A stretch of 64,000 nt of DNA from Scedosporium boydii (GCA_002221725.1 NJFT01000024.1:213502-277501), one strand, 5' to 3'. Shown: positions 22,171-34,658, numbered from the stretch's first letter. Notes: generated from the sequence alone by a model not told the origin. Numbers and translations: made by a program.

Positions 22171-22959
22171 GATTGTATTTGCTTGTTAGGAATTGGAAAG
22201 GGAACTTGGGAAGGCTTTGGGGATGATGTCTGGGAATGAAGGATTAATGATTTCGGGAGAGAGGTCGGGGGAGAGTTAAGACGGTTTGGGTTTGGGTTTG
22301 GGCATTGGGACTCGGCGTTTGTTTACATTCGGTTTTCGGTAATGAATGATTGTATCATGAACAATTTCACTAGGCCTAAGCCTCTAATTCATGCTGTGTC
22401 AATATCTCTCCTTGTCCTTGCTCCCTATCATCCTTGACTGTCCTTTAGGAAGAACAGGCCGAATAGTACCGCATCCCCAGTTTGATCTCGGGGGACTCTA
22501 TCATCACGAAGGTTCACATCACTCGTTTTCGAACGGAATAACTTTCAAGTATTTGTATTTTTCAAAGAGCGGACGACTGTCGAGTCTCAATCTCTGATAT
22601 CTACCCTTTTCGCTTCTTCCACCGAACCATTACTACCGGGGGTTCAACAATATCCTCTCCATATCCCATCCATAGCGGGTCTCAAAGTTCTGTTCGTCCT
22701 CCACACTAGTATTCTCGTTAAATCGTTACAAGATCAAGGCTACGGAAATTATCCGCGCTGTCCAACCCCACCGAGTCCAACAAATCTTCCTTTTCTCATC
22801 GCTCGAAAAAGCCCAAGGTCTAGTTCTTAACAAAAGGAGCCCAGCATTAAAAGACAAAGGAAATAATAATAAAAGAGGGGTTAAAAAGATGAACAAGAAT
22901 CGAAAGTCTCCACGCTCCTCAAGTTTTTGTCGCTGTTCTCCTCCGAGTGATTTGATACT
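22171..22959. other. Intergenic between convergent bir1 and MFS genes
   Basis: 0.8 kb between two convergent stop codons, so mostly 3' untranslated sequence. gggtttgggtttggg at 22287-22301 is a short imperfect repeat. No gene. Confidence 0.4.
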
Positions 22960-24996
22960 TTAATCGTCATACTCGAAGAAGCTCTCGTTTCGCCTCAACA
23001 TGCTCAGGTCTACAAGACCCATGACGCGTCCATCCCACCTCCTGACTCGATCACCCCACACCCACCAGACCGCGCCGGCGCCGAGGACAACGAGGACCTG
23101 TGCGCAGGACAGACCAACGGCGTGTCTCGCCAGCTCTCCCCTGTCGGCAGCCACGGCCGAAGGCACGGCTTGGACGAGGATGCCCGCGAAGAGAGTGCGG
23201 AGGCAGGAGACGCCGGCGGACATGTCGGCGACGTTGCGCAGGCAGGAATAGAGATTGGAAGAGGTGAATTGGGACGAGTTGAAGATGAGAGGGGAGACAG
23301 TGGCGTCGAGGGCTGTGAAGCCAGCGGCGAGGAGGGCAAGAAGGAAGGCGAGGAGAGGGTAGTTGAAGGCGGAGACGGTGTTGAGGAGGTTAGGGGTGGT
23401 GGCGAGCCCGAAGGAAAGGAGGCCAGACATGAAGAAGGCGGTTCCGGCGATGAGGGTGACGAAGTGCTTTTCCTTATCGAACCTGGCCTGGTAGGGCTTG
23501 TAGTAAGCGACGAGGGAGACCAGGATGGTCATGATCATGAAGGGACCGCCCATGAGGCTACTGATGCTGTCCTCCCGGAGAGCGAAGGGCTCCGTGGTGA
23601 AGAGGAGCGAGAGGGTCTCGGAAACGGCCCAGAGGGAACCATAGGGCAAGAATGTCACGACGAAGAGGAGGAGAGTCGTGGGCGCGGCGAAAGCGCGAGG
23701 CGCCTGCAAAAGGACATGGGTCTCGAGGTTGCCCTTGTAGGAGACGGGCGGGATGGTCTTGAGGTAGTCGAGGACATCTTGCTTGGTGATCTTGAGGGGT
23801 CCCTTGGGGATGAGGGGCCGGCGGAATTGGCTCATTGCGGTGCCGGGGGTCTGGAGCGAAACACTCCAGATATGGTCGAAGGTGGTCTCCGCGGTGCCGA
23901 AAACGAGGAGAGGTACGGCGACGGCAAAGAATGAGTTGATGATTTCGAATTGAAGGGTAAAGCGACCCGCGTTGCGGGAGGCGAGGCCGCCGAAGAGGGG
24001 AGCACCCCAGGTTACGGCGACGGTGACGATGTTGTAAATGGCGATTCTAATCCCGCGCTCATGTTCCTATGGAACGGGTTAATTGGCTTTTCCTTACTGT
24101 CCCCCCCTTCTCTGCAGACAACGACTTACAAAAAAGGTGTCGTAAATAGATCCGAGCACCAGCGTGTCAAAGGCACCCCAGCCAAGGCCTTGGAAGACTC
24201 GTGCAGCCATGCACTGCCGGTAGCTGTCCAGAGTCCTCATGTTCCACATCGATCCGATGAATACCAGTGCCATCGAAACCAGGTACACCGGTCGCTTTCC
24301 CCACACCTTGGCCGCGGTGACGCTGGCAAGTCCAGAAAATGCCGACATTATGAGAGGTACGGCCGTGAGGGCGGCTACTGATGAGTATGAAACATTGTAT
24401 CTCCTCGCCATAACATTGTTGACACTGATGAAGATGGTCTTCATGGCCGATACGAGAGCGACGAAGACTATCAAGGAAGCAAAGTTGAGTTCTTTCCTCC
24501 ATTGCGGCCAGTTCTGTGAGAAAAAGAGAAAATTAAGTTAGCAAATCGTTCCGTCCCGGCCGCTCGTGTAAGCCGTCGACTCCCCCCCCCCCTCTTTAAA
24601 ACAGATCCCGCCATCTCATCGAAAGCGACAGCCTTGAGCAACATTGCTTCTTCCTAGATGGCCCCGGCCCCTTCCACTATCTCCAGCCCCTCCGACAAAT
24701 ACGCCAATTCACCAATTCCACTGGTGCGCACATACCAATGGGTCCTCTGGATCATCGCTGGGCTGTGGTGACAGCTCGGTTCCTGCGAACCTGCCCCACT
24801 TCGCATACTTTATCGTCCTTTGTGAAGTCGATACTGTTGTCGAATACGAGAGCCTTTTCGTAGATGCCGTACTCGGTCTATACCCCTCATCCTTCGGCGG
24901 CGGCGGCGGCGGAGGGAGTGAGACGCCGCGAAAGGCCGTGAAGGGCGGTATCGCTAAGTTTGGGGCGGCCCCAGCCGCCTCTAGATCTTTGTTCAT
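22960..24996 (-). CDS. Major facilitator superfamily transporter
   Basis: Three exons on the minus strand, 24996-24736, 24513-24130 and 24066-22960, give 583 residues. The joined sequence DDPEDPL-NWPQWRKELNF across intron 1 is the hallmark entry into helix 1 of fungal 12-helix transporters. Many hydrophobic segments follow (for example LIVFVALVSAMKTIFI, TLLLFVVTFLPYGSLWAV, LLAFLLALLAAGFTAL). The N-terminal cytosolic tail (87 residues) has a run of seven prolines. The loop between helices 2 and 3 has AAKVWGKRPVYLVS, matching the G-x-x-x-D/K-R-x-G signature in weakened form. The substrate cannot be told from sequence. Intron 1 (222 nt) contains a run of 11 C on the plus strand. It converges with bir1. 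Confidence 0.88.
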
Positions 24997-27900
24997 TTGA
25001 TGAGAGAATGTAATTGTATTGGACTTTAAGGCGTTTATGTCATAAGGAGAGTGGGTTGTATGTCCTATTGGTTAAAGCGTTGTTGGTATGAAGTGAGCGT
25101 CGTGAGACTCGATTGTCTGTTGTCGTAAGAAAAGGCAGATGCAGCTGAAGCAAATCTTCTAGATCGCGATACCAGCAGCTGCGTTCTTCTGCATATCCTC
25201 TTAAGATGAAGGAAGGGAAGAGAGTTCGTCGATGCGCTTTGACTTGGGCGGGATAAAGAAGGAATGGAAAGAGAAGAGTAGAAGAGGAGAACAGGACGAG
25301 GGAGGGACGGGGAACAGGGAAGGAGGTAGTTCATAGGGCAGGCAGGGAAAGGATGGGTTGGGGACGACTGAAGATGTCATCGCAGCTGAGGTGCGCAGTG
25401 ACATGAGTTCAAGGGGGCAATGCGGTGGATGATCGAGGTACCGTCCGTCCATTCCACTGCTCTACAAGTGTCTGCATGGGATGAGGCGGCGCATTGTGGA
25501 CCTCCTAGACGAGAAACCCACAGACATGCAAGTCGTAGACTTTGCCCATGCACGTCCACCCATGTAAGATGTATGAAGTAACCTTGTGTGTGTACCTCTT
25601 CGTCGTCGGTCTCTGTGGCAAACTCAACTTCACTGCATCGACTATACCAGCCGAGTCCTATTATCTCTCTTCTCCCATTGGGGCTGAGATCTGGTCGACG
25701 TGAACCGATTACGGTGCGGCACGGTACCTACATTTCCAGGTTTGCATGAGGATCGGATGCCCATCGAGAAACTGACCGGGCAAGAAAGCAGTCACAGTGT
25801 GATCATAGCGAAAATCCCCCTTCCAACGTTTCGTGGACGACGATCCTGACCGTGTCTACGAGGTGAGCTCTTATGAAAGCAGCAGCCGAAGATGGTGGGC
25901 CGAGAAGAATTCTTCGACTGTACCCTTGTGAACATCACGAGCTGCGGTATCAGCGTACCTGGATCGACTCTTCACTGCTTTCATGCAAAGTCATCGACCA
26001 GAAAAAAAAAAATCTAGCGAGGCGAGAAGCAGGGGGAGAGATTCAGATGGACCAATGAGAATTGGAAAGTTCCTGAGGTCAGCCATGGGAAGCAAAAGGC
26101 CTTCACATAGCCTGGCTGCGAACTCTGGACTATGGGATACGGATTTCTGGGTCCTGCCAGCAGAGCTTGCGTTGGACATTCGACTAAAAACGCCAACTAT
26201 CCACTTCCCTGCGCTGGCGCCTTGGACAAAGACCTGGGTAGACATTGTGGAGCAGAAATACGAGAGTCGAGAGTCCCGTCCGGTGTCTGGGGTGGGTTGC
26301 ATTTATTGAGTGTCGGAACATTGTGCCATGTCATGCCTTCTGGAGCTGGGTGCTTTGACCCCGGCTAGTGTCAACGAAAGCCGCTTTTATCAAGAGGCTG
26401 AAACCGACTTGACGCGGGGTGGTCGAGCATCTCAGGAACGGGACCTAACCCAACCCTGGTAAAGCTTGAGGCTGGCTCTTGGCACCCATGGGTAACGAGG
26501 GCCAGTGAGGGCGGAGAGAGAGAAAACTGTTTCTGCGATGATTGTTTTTCTTGTGCAATTTGTTTGGCTGGATGAAGTGAGATCGAAGATTATGTGTTTA
26601 TCCGGATTAGAAACAGCGGAACTTGAAAGATGCACGAAGGAAGCGAGGACAAATATGGGAAATCATTGAAACTTTATTGAGAATCGGTTGGTGTGAGATC
26701 CTCGAGGACAAACGCAAAATGTCTTTGTGCGAATGTCGTTGCATTGTTTCGCCTCTTTCCCTTGAAAAGAAAGAAGCCTGAGCTCAGTGTTACCCAGCTT
26801 GAAGGCCATTTTCACCAATGACTCGATCGAAGCTCCCGGCCACAATTTGGAGGCCGACCGTAACACTGGCGAAGATCAAATGGAACCGGAACAGCGGGAT
26901 CCAGCATTGGGGCAGGGACTGGGTCGTTGGGGTGCCCCTCGCCAGCCAGGCCAGGCCAGGCCAGCCTTCTCCCAAGTGTATAAAGTTGCCACTGAGGGCG
27001 GATATGAGTCTGGTAATCCCGGTCCTGTGCTCCGTAGAAACTCACCAACCAGCTCTTAACGCAGGTGGGCGGAACCAACCCCTGGAGCGGGGATAACAGT
27101 TGTCTTTTATTCAAAGATCGACTTCACCTCACGCAATTGATCGTATATAACCCATCATGAAAAAAGAAATTTTCCGGGCTTTTTTTTCCTCGCCCGCATT
27201 GCTCTCAGCGGAGTGGCGGTGGCATTGCTCTGGCCTCTGGCCTCTGGCGGGGGAAGTGAAAATGAGGGCACTTTGCTTGGAGATTCTCGATTGTGATCCT
27301 CGATAATCCTAAATAGGCAGAAGAGCAATGCTTTAATCACACTTCGAGGTCTTTGTCGTGCCTGGCATGGTCGTATGCAACGCCGCATTGCATATGTAGG
27401 TGAATGAGAGCATGATGTGAAAGAGGAGGCTTGGCTTCGCGTCGCCAAAGTGCCGGAGACATCTCGGATCGGTGTGATGTCGAGAAGTTGGTCAATGCGG
27501 CCGGATCGCCGAATCGCATCTTTCGAGGCGAGAGGCACTCGCCGTCCGTCGCCACACTTCGTCAATCCCATCACGACTTCCATTGCCTCTGCGTAATAGC
27601 TTCTTGGAGATGTGAAAGGCCATCCTGGGTCTGTCACGGAGCGAATGACCTCGGGGTCTTGTTCTTTCCCAGTGACCAGGAAACCCTCCCCTTTCAAGAC
27701 TACTTCATTCTCGCGCGGACCTGGAATTCAACAACCTCCGTATGATCGACGCGAGCCGCTTTCCATACTTAGACGACTAAGACTCGGTTGTAACTGGATG
27801 TGATCTCTGCCGCGTCCTGGGCTCACAAGCTCCTGGTTTCGACGGGTCGGATGAGTGGGGCAATGCGAATCCGGACCAAAAAAGGCATCGCCCATTTGAT

Positions 27901-30621
27901 GTTGGCTCGCTCCTCTTAGAGTTAATCCATCTTTTCCTCTTCATGAGGCATGTGGCCTGATAAGGGAATAATATTGCCTTGGAGTCCGTCTATAGAGATG
28001 ATGGCAGACCCTCCGATCCGGCCGGTTTTCGGCGTCTACTTGCTGTGCCCTTATTTCGGATACGAGCCTCGCGGACTTCAGAATCGACAATTGAGAGGCT
28101 GAGACCGCAAGGCATGCTGGAAGTGAACTCGATGCAGCGCACATTGATGCTGCCCGAGCAAGATTTCGTATCCGACACCGTCAGAACTCACTTACTCGGA
28201 ACTCGCCATGATCTCCCTCATTCCTTCCTCCTCATCACCACGAAGTACAATGGTACCTGCATCCTCCATCGTTCCTGCACCTTCTACAGCAATGTACAAA
28301 GTACCCCTGCATCGGAGCAAAATCCTCCTCCCAAATTCATGTGATCCATTCGCAAAGTCTTGAAGCAATGGAAGGAGCATTGCTGGCTTCCCCGTTATTC
28401 TACGTTGACTTCGGAAAAGGCCTCCTAAGTGAATTAATGGGACTCATCCAACGGAATGATGGAAAACCCATCCTCTGGAACTTCGACCAACGGCGCCAGG
28501 TTCACCCAATCCTGACCGAGTACAAAGGTAAGGAGTCCGGGACTTACATACCTCGTGCCTTGCAGTATTTCGAGAACAACGGGAAGCGAAGGGCATGACG
28601 ACGCATAAAAGCCTCAGTGAACTAGAAGAGGCAAGTAGAAATGCGTTCCCCCTTAGCCACCTCGCGTGGGCGAATCCGCAGGTGTAGACCCAAACCTCTC
28701 ACTAGCTTGGTAGAGGAATTGGGCTGCTGGTACGGAGCAGAGTCCCGCTCTAAGTGCCAGTCTCCCTTGAACCAAGGGCCACGATGTCACGATTTGCCGA
28801 GTTCCCCCCTTTTTGACCTGCCATTCTCACCACATTTTCATCATGATTGGAATGTGCTATGCTGGGTGCCAGGAACAGGAAACGAAAAGGAAAGAATAAT
28901 TCCTTCCTCTCGGCCTCGAGGCTGCAAATCCACTGCAGTTGCAGGGGGGTCTCGTGCAAGGCGTAAGCTCTTGGCGGCCGGTTCGCACCTTTGATGTTCG
29001 GTCATCGACGCCAATGCAGAGGGGAGGAAGAAAAAAGAAGACGGTTCGCTCCCCCTGCAGAAGGCATTGCAGGGCAGTCTGACTGCCTCTAGGACAGCGA
29101 AACTGGCTGATCCGCCACCAGCAAGGTTCCATTGAACTGGATAAAACCTCTATTCTTTCTGCATCACGGTCCAGGCTTACTCGGGCAGCTCTGTTTCTCC
29201 ACTTACACGAGAAAAAGCTTGCCATTTTTCGTGCTTTCTTTTTCGTTCTCCACATCGTGTCTTGACTGAATGGACTTGGCCCATGCTTCACCAACCTCAC
29301 CCTGCGTAAGGTAAGACAAATTGAAACCAAGAATTTGCAAATACCTGCCAAACATCCCGGGTCCATGATCCACAATCTGTCCACGTCACCGATCGTTGGC
29401 CTTGTAGGGAATAGTGAAGGGACGAAGCGGGGAAAGAGGCTTGCATTCGATTTGCGTTTCTGCGTCTGTGAGGAGAATAACACTTCAGAGGATTCGACGC
29501 GTCTACACCGCTGGATTAAATGGAAGACAAAAAGATATTTTCTTTTTCGGGTGATGATACTGGCCCCTCAGCCGGTAATAGTCTCCTCAATCTTTCGGCC
29601 TTTCGGGCTAAGGCAGAAGCGAAAGCCCGCTTCTTTCGCCAGGCGAGAGACACGAGCATCATGCAAATTGAGTGCTGCGAGTGAAGCTTGAATCATCACG
29701 TTTCCAAATTCTCGTCACGTACATCAAGAAAATTATGCGCATCGCTGCTGGAATAACTCGTACGGCCTTAGAACTCTCCCATGAAAAAAATATATTATAG
29801 TTTGTAATAGATCAGTGCTGACGTAGAAGCTCGTGGGAATTGCCAGTCTTGGGTGCGCCTAGCATTGATCACCAGGGTCGTCTCGCTTGATTGACCCAGG
29901 ATCATGGATCAATAGAGCACATGGAACACACATTGATAATGCCTTTCTGGTAATATGCCCGAAAGTCTATTTGGCTCGCTGAAAATATGCTCTCCTCAAC
30001 AAGACTGATGCATTCGCCCTCATATGATTATCAGTTTGTCTCCGTGTTAAAGAGAACAACAGATTAAACAAAACATAGCGTGTCTTGTCCATGCAGGCAC
30101 ACTTCCGCTGTATCGCTTCCGCTGTATCGCTTCCGCTGTATCGCTTCAGCTGTATCGCTTCAAAATTAAAATAATAAAATAAAGATGAAAAAAAGAAAGA
30201 AATAAGAAAAGCGCCGGAGTAGGTCGGGCTAGCCGACATGGTGCCGTCGTTTCATGCAAACCAGGCGTCTTGAAACGTGAAACAATCTCCCAAGCAGATC
30301 TCCAGAAGTCTTGCGATAGACAAGAAGGACGTGGAGCGACCGTAAAAGGGGAAATGGCGGGGGAAATAGAATATTCTTACGAAAGAAAAGACGATATGCC
30401 AGCATTCTCATCGCCCAAGTGATGCGTTCCATGATTTGGGGCGGTCGTGGGCTTTCAGGCCGGCACATGGATAATGGTAAGCGACCTTCCTGATACATCA
30501 ATTGACTCGATACACGACTGCTCATAGGCAAGGAGAAATAGTATCGAGCTAACGGCGACCTCTGAGTCAAGAAGAAAACATGTTAGCTGTGAGAGATGAA
30601 GATATGAAAATTGAATGACGA
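24997..30621. other. Large gene-poor stretch (5.6 kb)
   Basis: No open frame here shows a recognisable domain or a splice-consistent conserved protein on either strand. Open frames up to about 200 codons exist (28857-29483 minus, 27155-27697 minus) but have random-looking composition. Short repeats: ggccaggccaggccaggcc near 26943, ctctggcctctggc near 27228 and a 14-bp tandem repeat at 30102-30161. Base composition is not strongly AT-rich, so it does not look like RIP-mutated repeat DNA. It could hold non-coding RNA, regulatory DNA or lineage-specific genes that I cannot recognise. Confidence 0.4.
30102..30161. repeat. 14-bp tandem repeat, 4.3 copies
   Basis: cttccgctgtatcg is repeated at 30102, 30116, 30130 and, with one change (cttcag), at 30144, followed by a partial copy. 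Seen directly. Confidence 0.95.
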
Positions 30622-31419
30622 CTAACCTTTGAAGGTGAGCTTGTAAGCCAAAGGGGGCTTATCGTCTACGCTGATGAGCACCGGCATCCGCTCCGATGCC
30701 GCTGGCGCCACCTGAAGGCGCACCCCCATGTGTTTCGATGAGCCAGTCCAGAGCATAGTGTAGTCACCATCCTGTTCTTGGATGGGCGCAGACGCCGCAG
30801 CCAACCACTCGCGACTGAGCTTAAGACGACCCTCGTGGACGGTAACATGGCTGGGGTAGAGCCCTTTAGTCTGCCGCCGTTTAAGTATCGTACGAGTCAA
30901 GAGGTGTGAGGACTCTTCGTTTTCCGCGAGGTTTACCTCCATAGAGTATTTCCCCCCTTCGACAGCATCCTCCAAGTTTTCCCTCAGTACGCGAGGGGTC
31001 CACAGGTATGGCTTGAACCACAAGTGCCACCTTCTGGGGTCACCGATTGGAGGGCCATCGGGCAAGGCGTTGACTGTGGACACCCGCCTGGTGTCGCCCG
31101 TGGTTTCTAGGTAGTGGCACATCAACGTCGGTGCAGTGAGCCGCGTAGTCTCGGGGTAGCACTCGAGCACCATACTATAGTCGGGCTCGGCCAAGGCATG
31201 GCGTAACCGGACGTGGAAAAGCGACCTTATACAGGTAAAGAAACGCTTATTGACCCGAAGAATATGGAGGAGACAGTGGGTCGGAAGGAAGGTGAAGATG
31301 AGAGAAAGAATCTGGCAAGATGTTAGCCAAGTAGCCCCGATCCGAGCTGCTGCAGCAAGAGAGCGGGGGGACAGGCGCACCTCGTTGGGCAAGTCCTCGA
31401 GACTAGCAGGTGTCTGCAT
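30622..31419 (-). CDS. F-box protein
   Basis: Two exons on the minus strand, 31419-31381 and 31311-30622, give 242 residues. Splicing out 31312-31380 (donor gtgcgc, branch ctaac, acceptor cag) produces SLEDLPNEILSLIFTFLPTH, a canonical F-box opening, continuing LLHILRVNKRFFTCIRSLFH. F-box proteins are substrate adaptors of SCF ubiquitin ligases, binding Skp1 through this domain. The rest is typical of fungal F-box proteins with an uncharacterised C-terminal half (WHLWFKPYLWTP, YKLTFKG). The intron is 69 nt, a multiple of three and free of stop codons, so unspliced RNA also encodes a full-length protein in which the F-box is split by 23 residues. A further splice near 30627 (gttagt) could extend the C-terminus. 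Target unknown. Confidence 0.8.
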   Translation of the reverse strand: MQTPASLEDLPNEVRLSPRSLAAAARIGATWLTSCQILSLIFTFLPTHCLLHILRVNKRFFTCIRSLFHVRLRHALAEPDYSMVLECYPETTRLTAPTLMCHYLETTGDTRRVSTVNALPDGPPIGDPRRWHLWFKPYLWTPRVLRENLEDAVEGGKYSMEVNLAENEESSHLLTRTILKRRQTKGLYPSHVTVHEGRLKLSREWLAAASAPIQEQDGDYTMLWTGSSKHMGVRLQVAPAASERMPVLISVDDKPPLAYKLTFKG

Positions 31420-32206
31420 TGTGTGAGTATGCGAGAATAATATTGGTGTAGAGCTGAAGAAGCTAGTTGCGGACAGTTTGCATAGGATAATTGCGTTATT
31501 TTAGGGGCTATTAGGGGTTATTCGGGAAAGAAATGCAGCTATGAACATTCTAGGCAGATGAAGCTTGAGACAAGGAGTTGAGTTTAAGAGTTGAAGAATT
31601 GAAAGAGTCGAGACCAGGACGAGCTAGCGGATTTAGTTGGTCTTGCGGCTCTTGCCTAATGAAGTCATCACCCAACCAGCCTGAGAATACAGGGAAGGAG
31701 CTCTGGTGTTGGTCAAACTTGAAGTTTAATCTCAGCCATCAGCATCTCTCAATCTCTCAACTGCCTCGTGTTCACATCTTTTTGTCCTGCGCATACTCAA
31801 TTATTCTTCTCCTGCATCGAATGTTTCCCGCCTTTTAGACTGGCAACTTGTCAGGTACCAGGTTTTTGTAAACAATCAATTCAAGCCTCCCACCATCAGC
31901 CGATGCGAACATCTGAAGTTAATGATTAAAAGCTAGCTCAAACAGGTCCCAGAACAGTCATTGTGGCCTCCAAACAACACGGTCACGATGTACGTTGCCA
32001 GGCTTGCCTCTCAACAGGTGATCTTGACGGCTGCCTATCATTCAGATAGTTGTATTTACAATGCCAAAATATTATGTATCATCCCGCCGTTATCCCAATT
32101 CTTCCAGTGTCCCATCATATCTAACTGACGTTCCATAACTCTTCGTGAAGGACCAAGAACCTGCCAGGCCCACTCACGCACCCGTTATCCCTTCACCAAA
32201 TCACGC
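31420..32206. other. Intergenic, no supported gene
   Basis: 0.8 kb between the F-box gene start and the LPMO stop. An open frame at 31578-31838 has no recognisable content. Nothing else seen. Confidence 0.35.
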
Positions 32207-33142
32207 TCAGGCAGTCACCGAAGGTCCAGGAATCTCATAGTTGCTAAGATCCGAGGTCCAAATATCAATCTTGATACCGGGATCGCTAGACGAATAGGCG
32301 CCCGGGAAGCTAACACCAGCCGGCGTCGAGCCACCACCTCCAGACACTCGAAGTTGCTAATCATCCAAGCCAGTCAGGTTCTGCTGCTCCACGAGAGAAA
32401 AATAAAAGAGAGAGAGAGAGAGAAAATTCCGATAAATAAGACTTACGTAGCAGGACATGTAGAACTGGGCACCTCCCTCCTGACCGGCTGCGTGGAGAGC
32501 GATAGCTTCGGCCCTGAGAAGATAGTCGCCCTCAGGGATGTCGCTTGGAATCGAGACCTCGAACTTGCCGCAGTTGTCATTGAGTACGTCGGTGCCCCAC
32601 TTCTCGGAGGCGGCGTCGTAGCCAAACTCGCCGATCTTGAAGAACTGGGTCGATCCGTCCGCCGTCGTGGCATCGTCGACCTTGCTGAGATACACCATGA
32701 CGGGGCCGAAGTGGTTTCCGCCGATGGCCGGGCTGGAGCAGTCACGGGTGTCGTGTTCGTGCATCTCAACGGCAATCTTGTCACCGGCTGGATGATGGAT
32801 CCATGTTAGCATGCAAACGAAAGGGGAAAAAAATGAGCTCTATTATGGAATCTCGAGCGTACCGATAGCTTCGCAAACATTGGCGGCCGGACTGGGGCCG
32901 GCGTTGCACCGCATGTCGTTTGAGCTGACGCTGGTCACTGGGCTGTTGTTGCGCTGTTGGAGAGACAAGTCAGAGGACGACCAGAGAGAGACGATATAAA
33001 ACCTCACGAATATACGTACCGGCATACGGATACATGACGACTCGTGATCCTCGCCATTGATCCAGAGTTGCTGAAAGGTGGCATGGCCGGCCACGGCGGT
33101 CACGGAGGAGAGGGCGGCGAGGGCAAATCCGAAGGACTTCAT
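32207..33142 (-). CDS. AA9 lytic polysaccharide monooxygenase (GH61)
   Basis: Four exons on the minus strand, 33142-33020, 32953-32863, 32787-32447 and 32356-32207, give 234 residues. AA9 enzymes are secreted copper enzymes that cleave cellulose or hemicellulose oxidatively. A signal peptide (residues 1-19, ending VTAVAG) leaves His20 as the N-terminal copper ligand ([11 protein letters not shown]). The second histidine is His96 in GGNHFGPV, the axial tyrosine is Tyr181 in QFYMSCYQLRV, and His170 and Gln179 fill the usual second-sphere positions with family spacing. HEHDTRDC and NDNCGKFEV are further AA9 blocks. The C-terminus IPGPSVTA is the normal catalytic-domain end; there is no CBM1. All introns are GT-AG (66, 75 and 90 nt); intron 3 contains an (AG)8 microsatellite. 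Regioselectivity cannot be predicted here. Confidence 0.95.
32407..32423. repeat. (AG)n microsatellite in LPMO intron 3
   Basis: Eight and a half AG units within the third intron of the LPMO gene; likely length-variable. Confidence 0.9.
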
Positions 33143-33218
33143 CTTAGAAGTTCTGTGTGAACTGGATTCTTATAGAGAAGTAAGGAGAAGAAGGATGCTC
33201 AAGGTATTGGCCTCAGGT

Positions 33219-33224
33219 CTGGGG
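33219..33224 (+). promoter_or_regulatory. Candidate CreA site upstream of the LPMO gene
   Basis: ctgggg matches the SYGGRG consensus of the carbon-repressor CreA, about 80 bp before the LPMO start codon; ccggag at 33575-33580 is another match. LPMO genes are commonly carbon-repressed, so a role is plausible, but a six-base degenerate site occurs often by chance. Confidence 0.25.
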
Positions 33225-33322
33225 TGTGTATGGAAATGCAAGTGCTCTGGGTGGCTTCTTCGATGCTTGCGCTTGAGATTGGGCGATTCCGGATATCAGT
33301 CGGTGATCGAACTCATCGCCTT

Positions 33323-33328
33323 CTTATA
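33323..33328 (-). promoter_or_regulatory. Candidate TATA element of the LPMO gene
   Basis: TATAAG on the minus strand, about 180 bp before the LPMO ATG. Position fits a fungal TATA element with a long leader; weak evidence. Confidence 0.3.
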
Positions 33329-34658
33329 CACTTCAGCACCGCCCTCATCCCGGCTATGTGAGGCCGAAAATCCACATCGTATTCTAGCGCATGAGTCCTC
33401 TATGTCATAAATGGACTCCATATTTTTCAATATTGACTTACAGCGGACAGACAACATGTGCCTTAGCATAACACCCCTTCATTTACTCTGGTCTAAAGTG
33501 GAAGTGCTGAGCGCTGCCTTATACTAGCACTCTCACGAGCCCTCAATCTAGGCTCCCGTAACTATATCCTCCCCGGAGTGGCAAGGTGTCTCCCGCAATC
33601 ACCACTGGACCCAAAAACCTGATGTTGGGCTGTTGCCGTGTGCGGCATGCCTTGGCCATGACGCCTTGTGGAGAAATGCTATTTACTGCCCAGGTTATAT
33701 CTGAAAAACTGATATTTATGTGACCTCACCCTAATACTATATTATATCGAGGTTCCAATGGCAGTCTAAACGTCTCGGGATCTTCATATGACTTGGGAGG
33801 CGACTTGGATCACCCAAACAGGATTTCTTCCATGATAGCGAGGTGCCGGTTTGGGACGATCCACCGCGCCTACGCTTCGGATTGATTAAGGTAAACCGAC
33901 GGAATAGGAAGCAATGAGGGCATTCATGGGAGAGGGAGAAGCGAAGGTGGACGAGGAAGACCCTTCCCGAAATTGCTCGCTTTTCGCTTCGCTAAGAATG
34001 GCAACTTAAGATATTGAATCCAGTCTGATGGGTACGAGGGCATAAAATATCGAAATATTGAAGTCATATTTTGGGGCTGTTCATCTATTCGCATGTGTCC
34101 TATTGAAAGAAAAGGGACAAGCTGGCAGCGTTGGCGATGATCTACAGGCGGAATGTTTGCATTGAGCGCCGCATAGGAAACATCATGCCGGCGTCTCGAG
34201 TTGATGGGCTGGGAAGATGGAAATAGACACGATACAAGAAACAATCCCAAAGTCCCACTTATTCCTGCCATCTGACCTGCAAAATCTCATGCGATACTCC
34301 ATGCTGGCCCGACAAGATCTTCGGATTGGGGAATGGGAAAGCTGTCGATTCCTGGGCTGGTCGGCCGGTGATGCGAGTGACGCCAGGGCGAGGATCCTGG
34401 ATCTTTCATTCCGCTCTTAGTGGGGCTAATTCGTCTTGGGGAAGATGTGCTGAGCATTGAGTAGAACCTCCGGTTGAGTTTTGATCTGCAGAAGAGTTAA
34501 GTACCGATGTTCGGTATCTCGGCGCTCATCTCTCTCGGAACTGACCACGTCACCATTGAACAAGATAGAAGCATAGTTTATATAGATATCCTCACATCAT
34601 CCAAGCACATCTAGACGTGAAACCCGTAGCGCCATCAAGATTACAGAAGTATCTCATC

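Larger units (their letters stand above)
33143..34658. other. Intergenic, LPMO promoter side
   Basis: 1.5 kb between the LPMO start and the stop of the cupredoxin/ferritin-like gene. No coding block recognised; open frames at 33924-34271 and 34217-34420 look random. Confidence 0.35.

Noticed and set aside
23122..23934. 270-codon Gly/Glu-rich frame opposite the MFS gene
   Set aside because: Antisense shadow of hydrophobic membrane codons.
27155..27697. 180-codon minus-strand open frame in the gene desert
   Set aside because: Composition looks random and no family block is visible.
28857..29483. 208-codon minus-strand open frame in the gene desert
   Set aside because: Rich in Arg, Ser and Cys without any pattern; no start context or conserved block.
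30229..30570. Open frame after the F-box gene as a possible C-terminal exon
   Set aside because: No GT donor gives the right phase into this frame; the phase-compatible splice near 30627 leads only to a short tail.
31499..31530. ttagggg/ttaggggtta resembling telomere repeat
   Set aside because: Only two imperfect copies, embedded next to a gene; not a telomere array.
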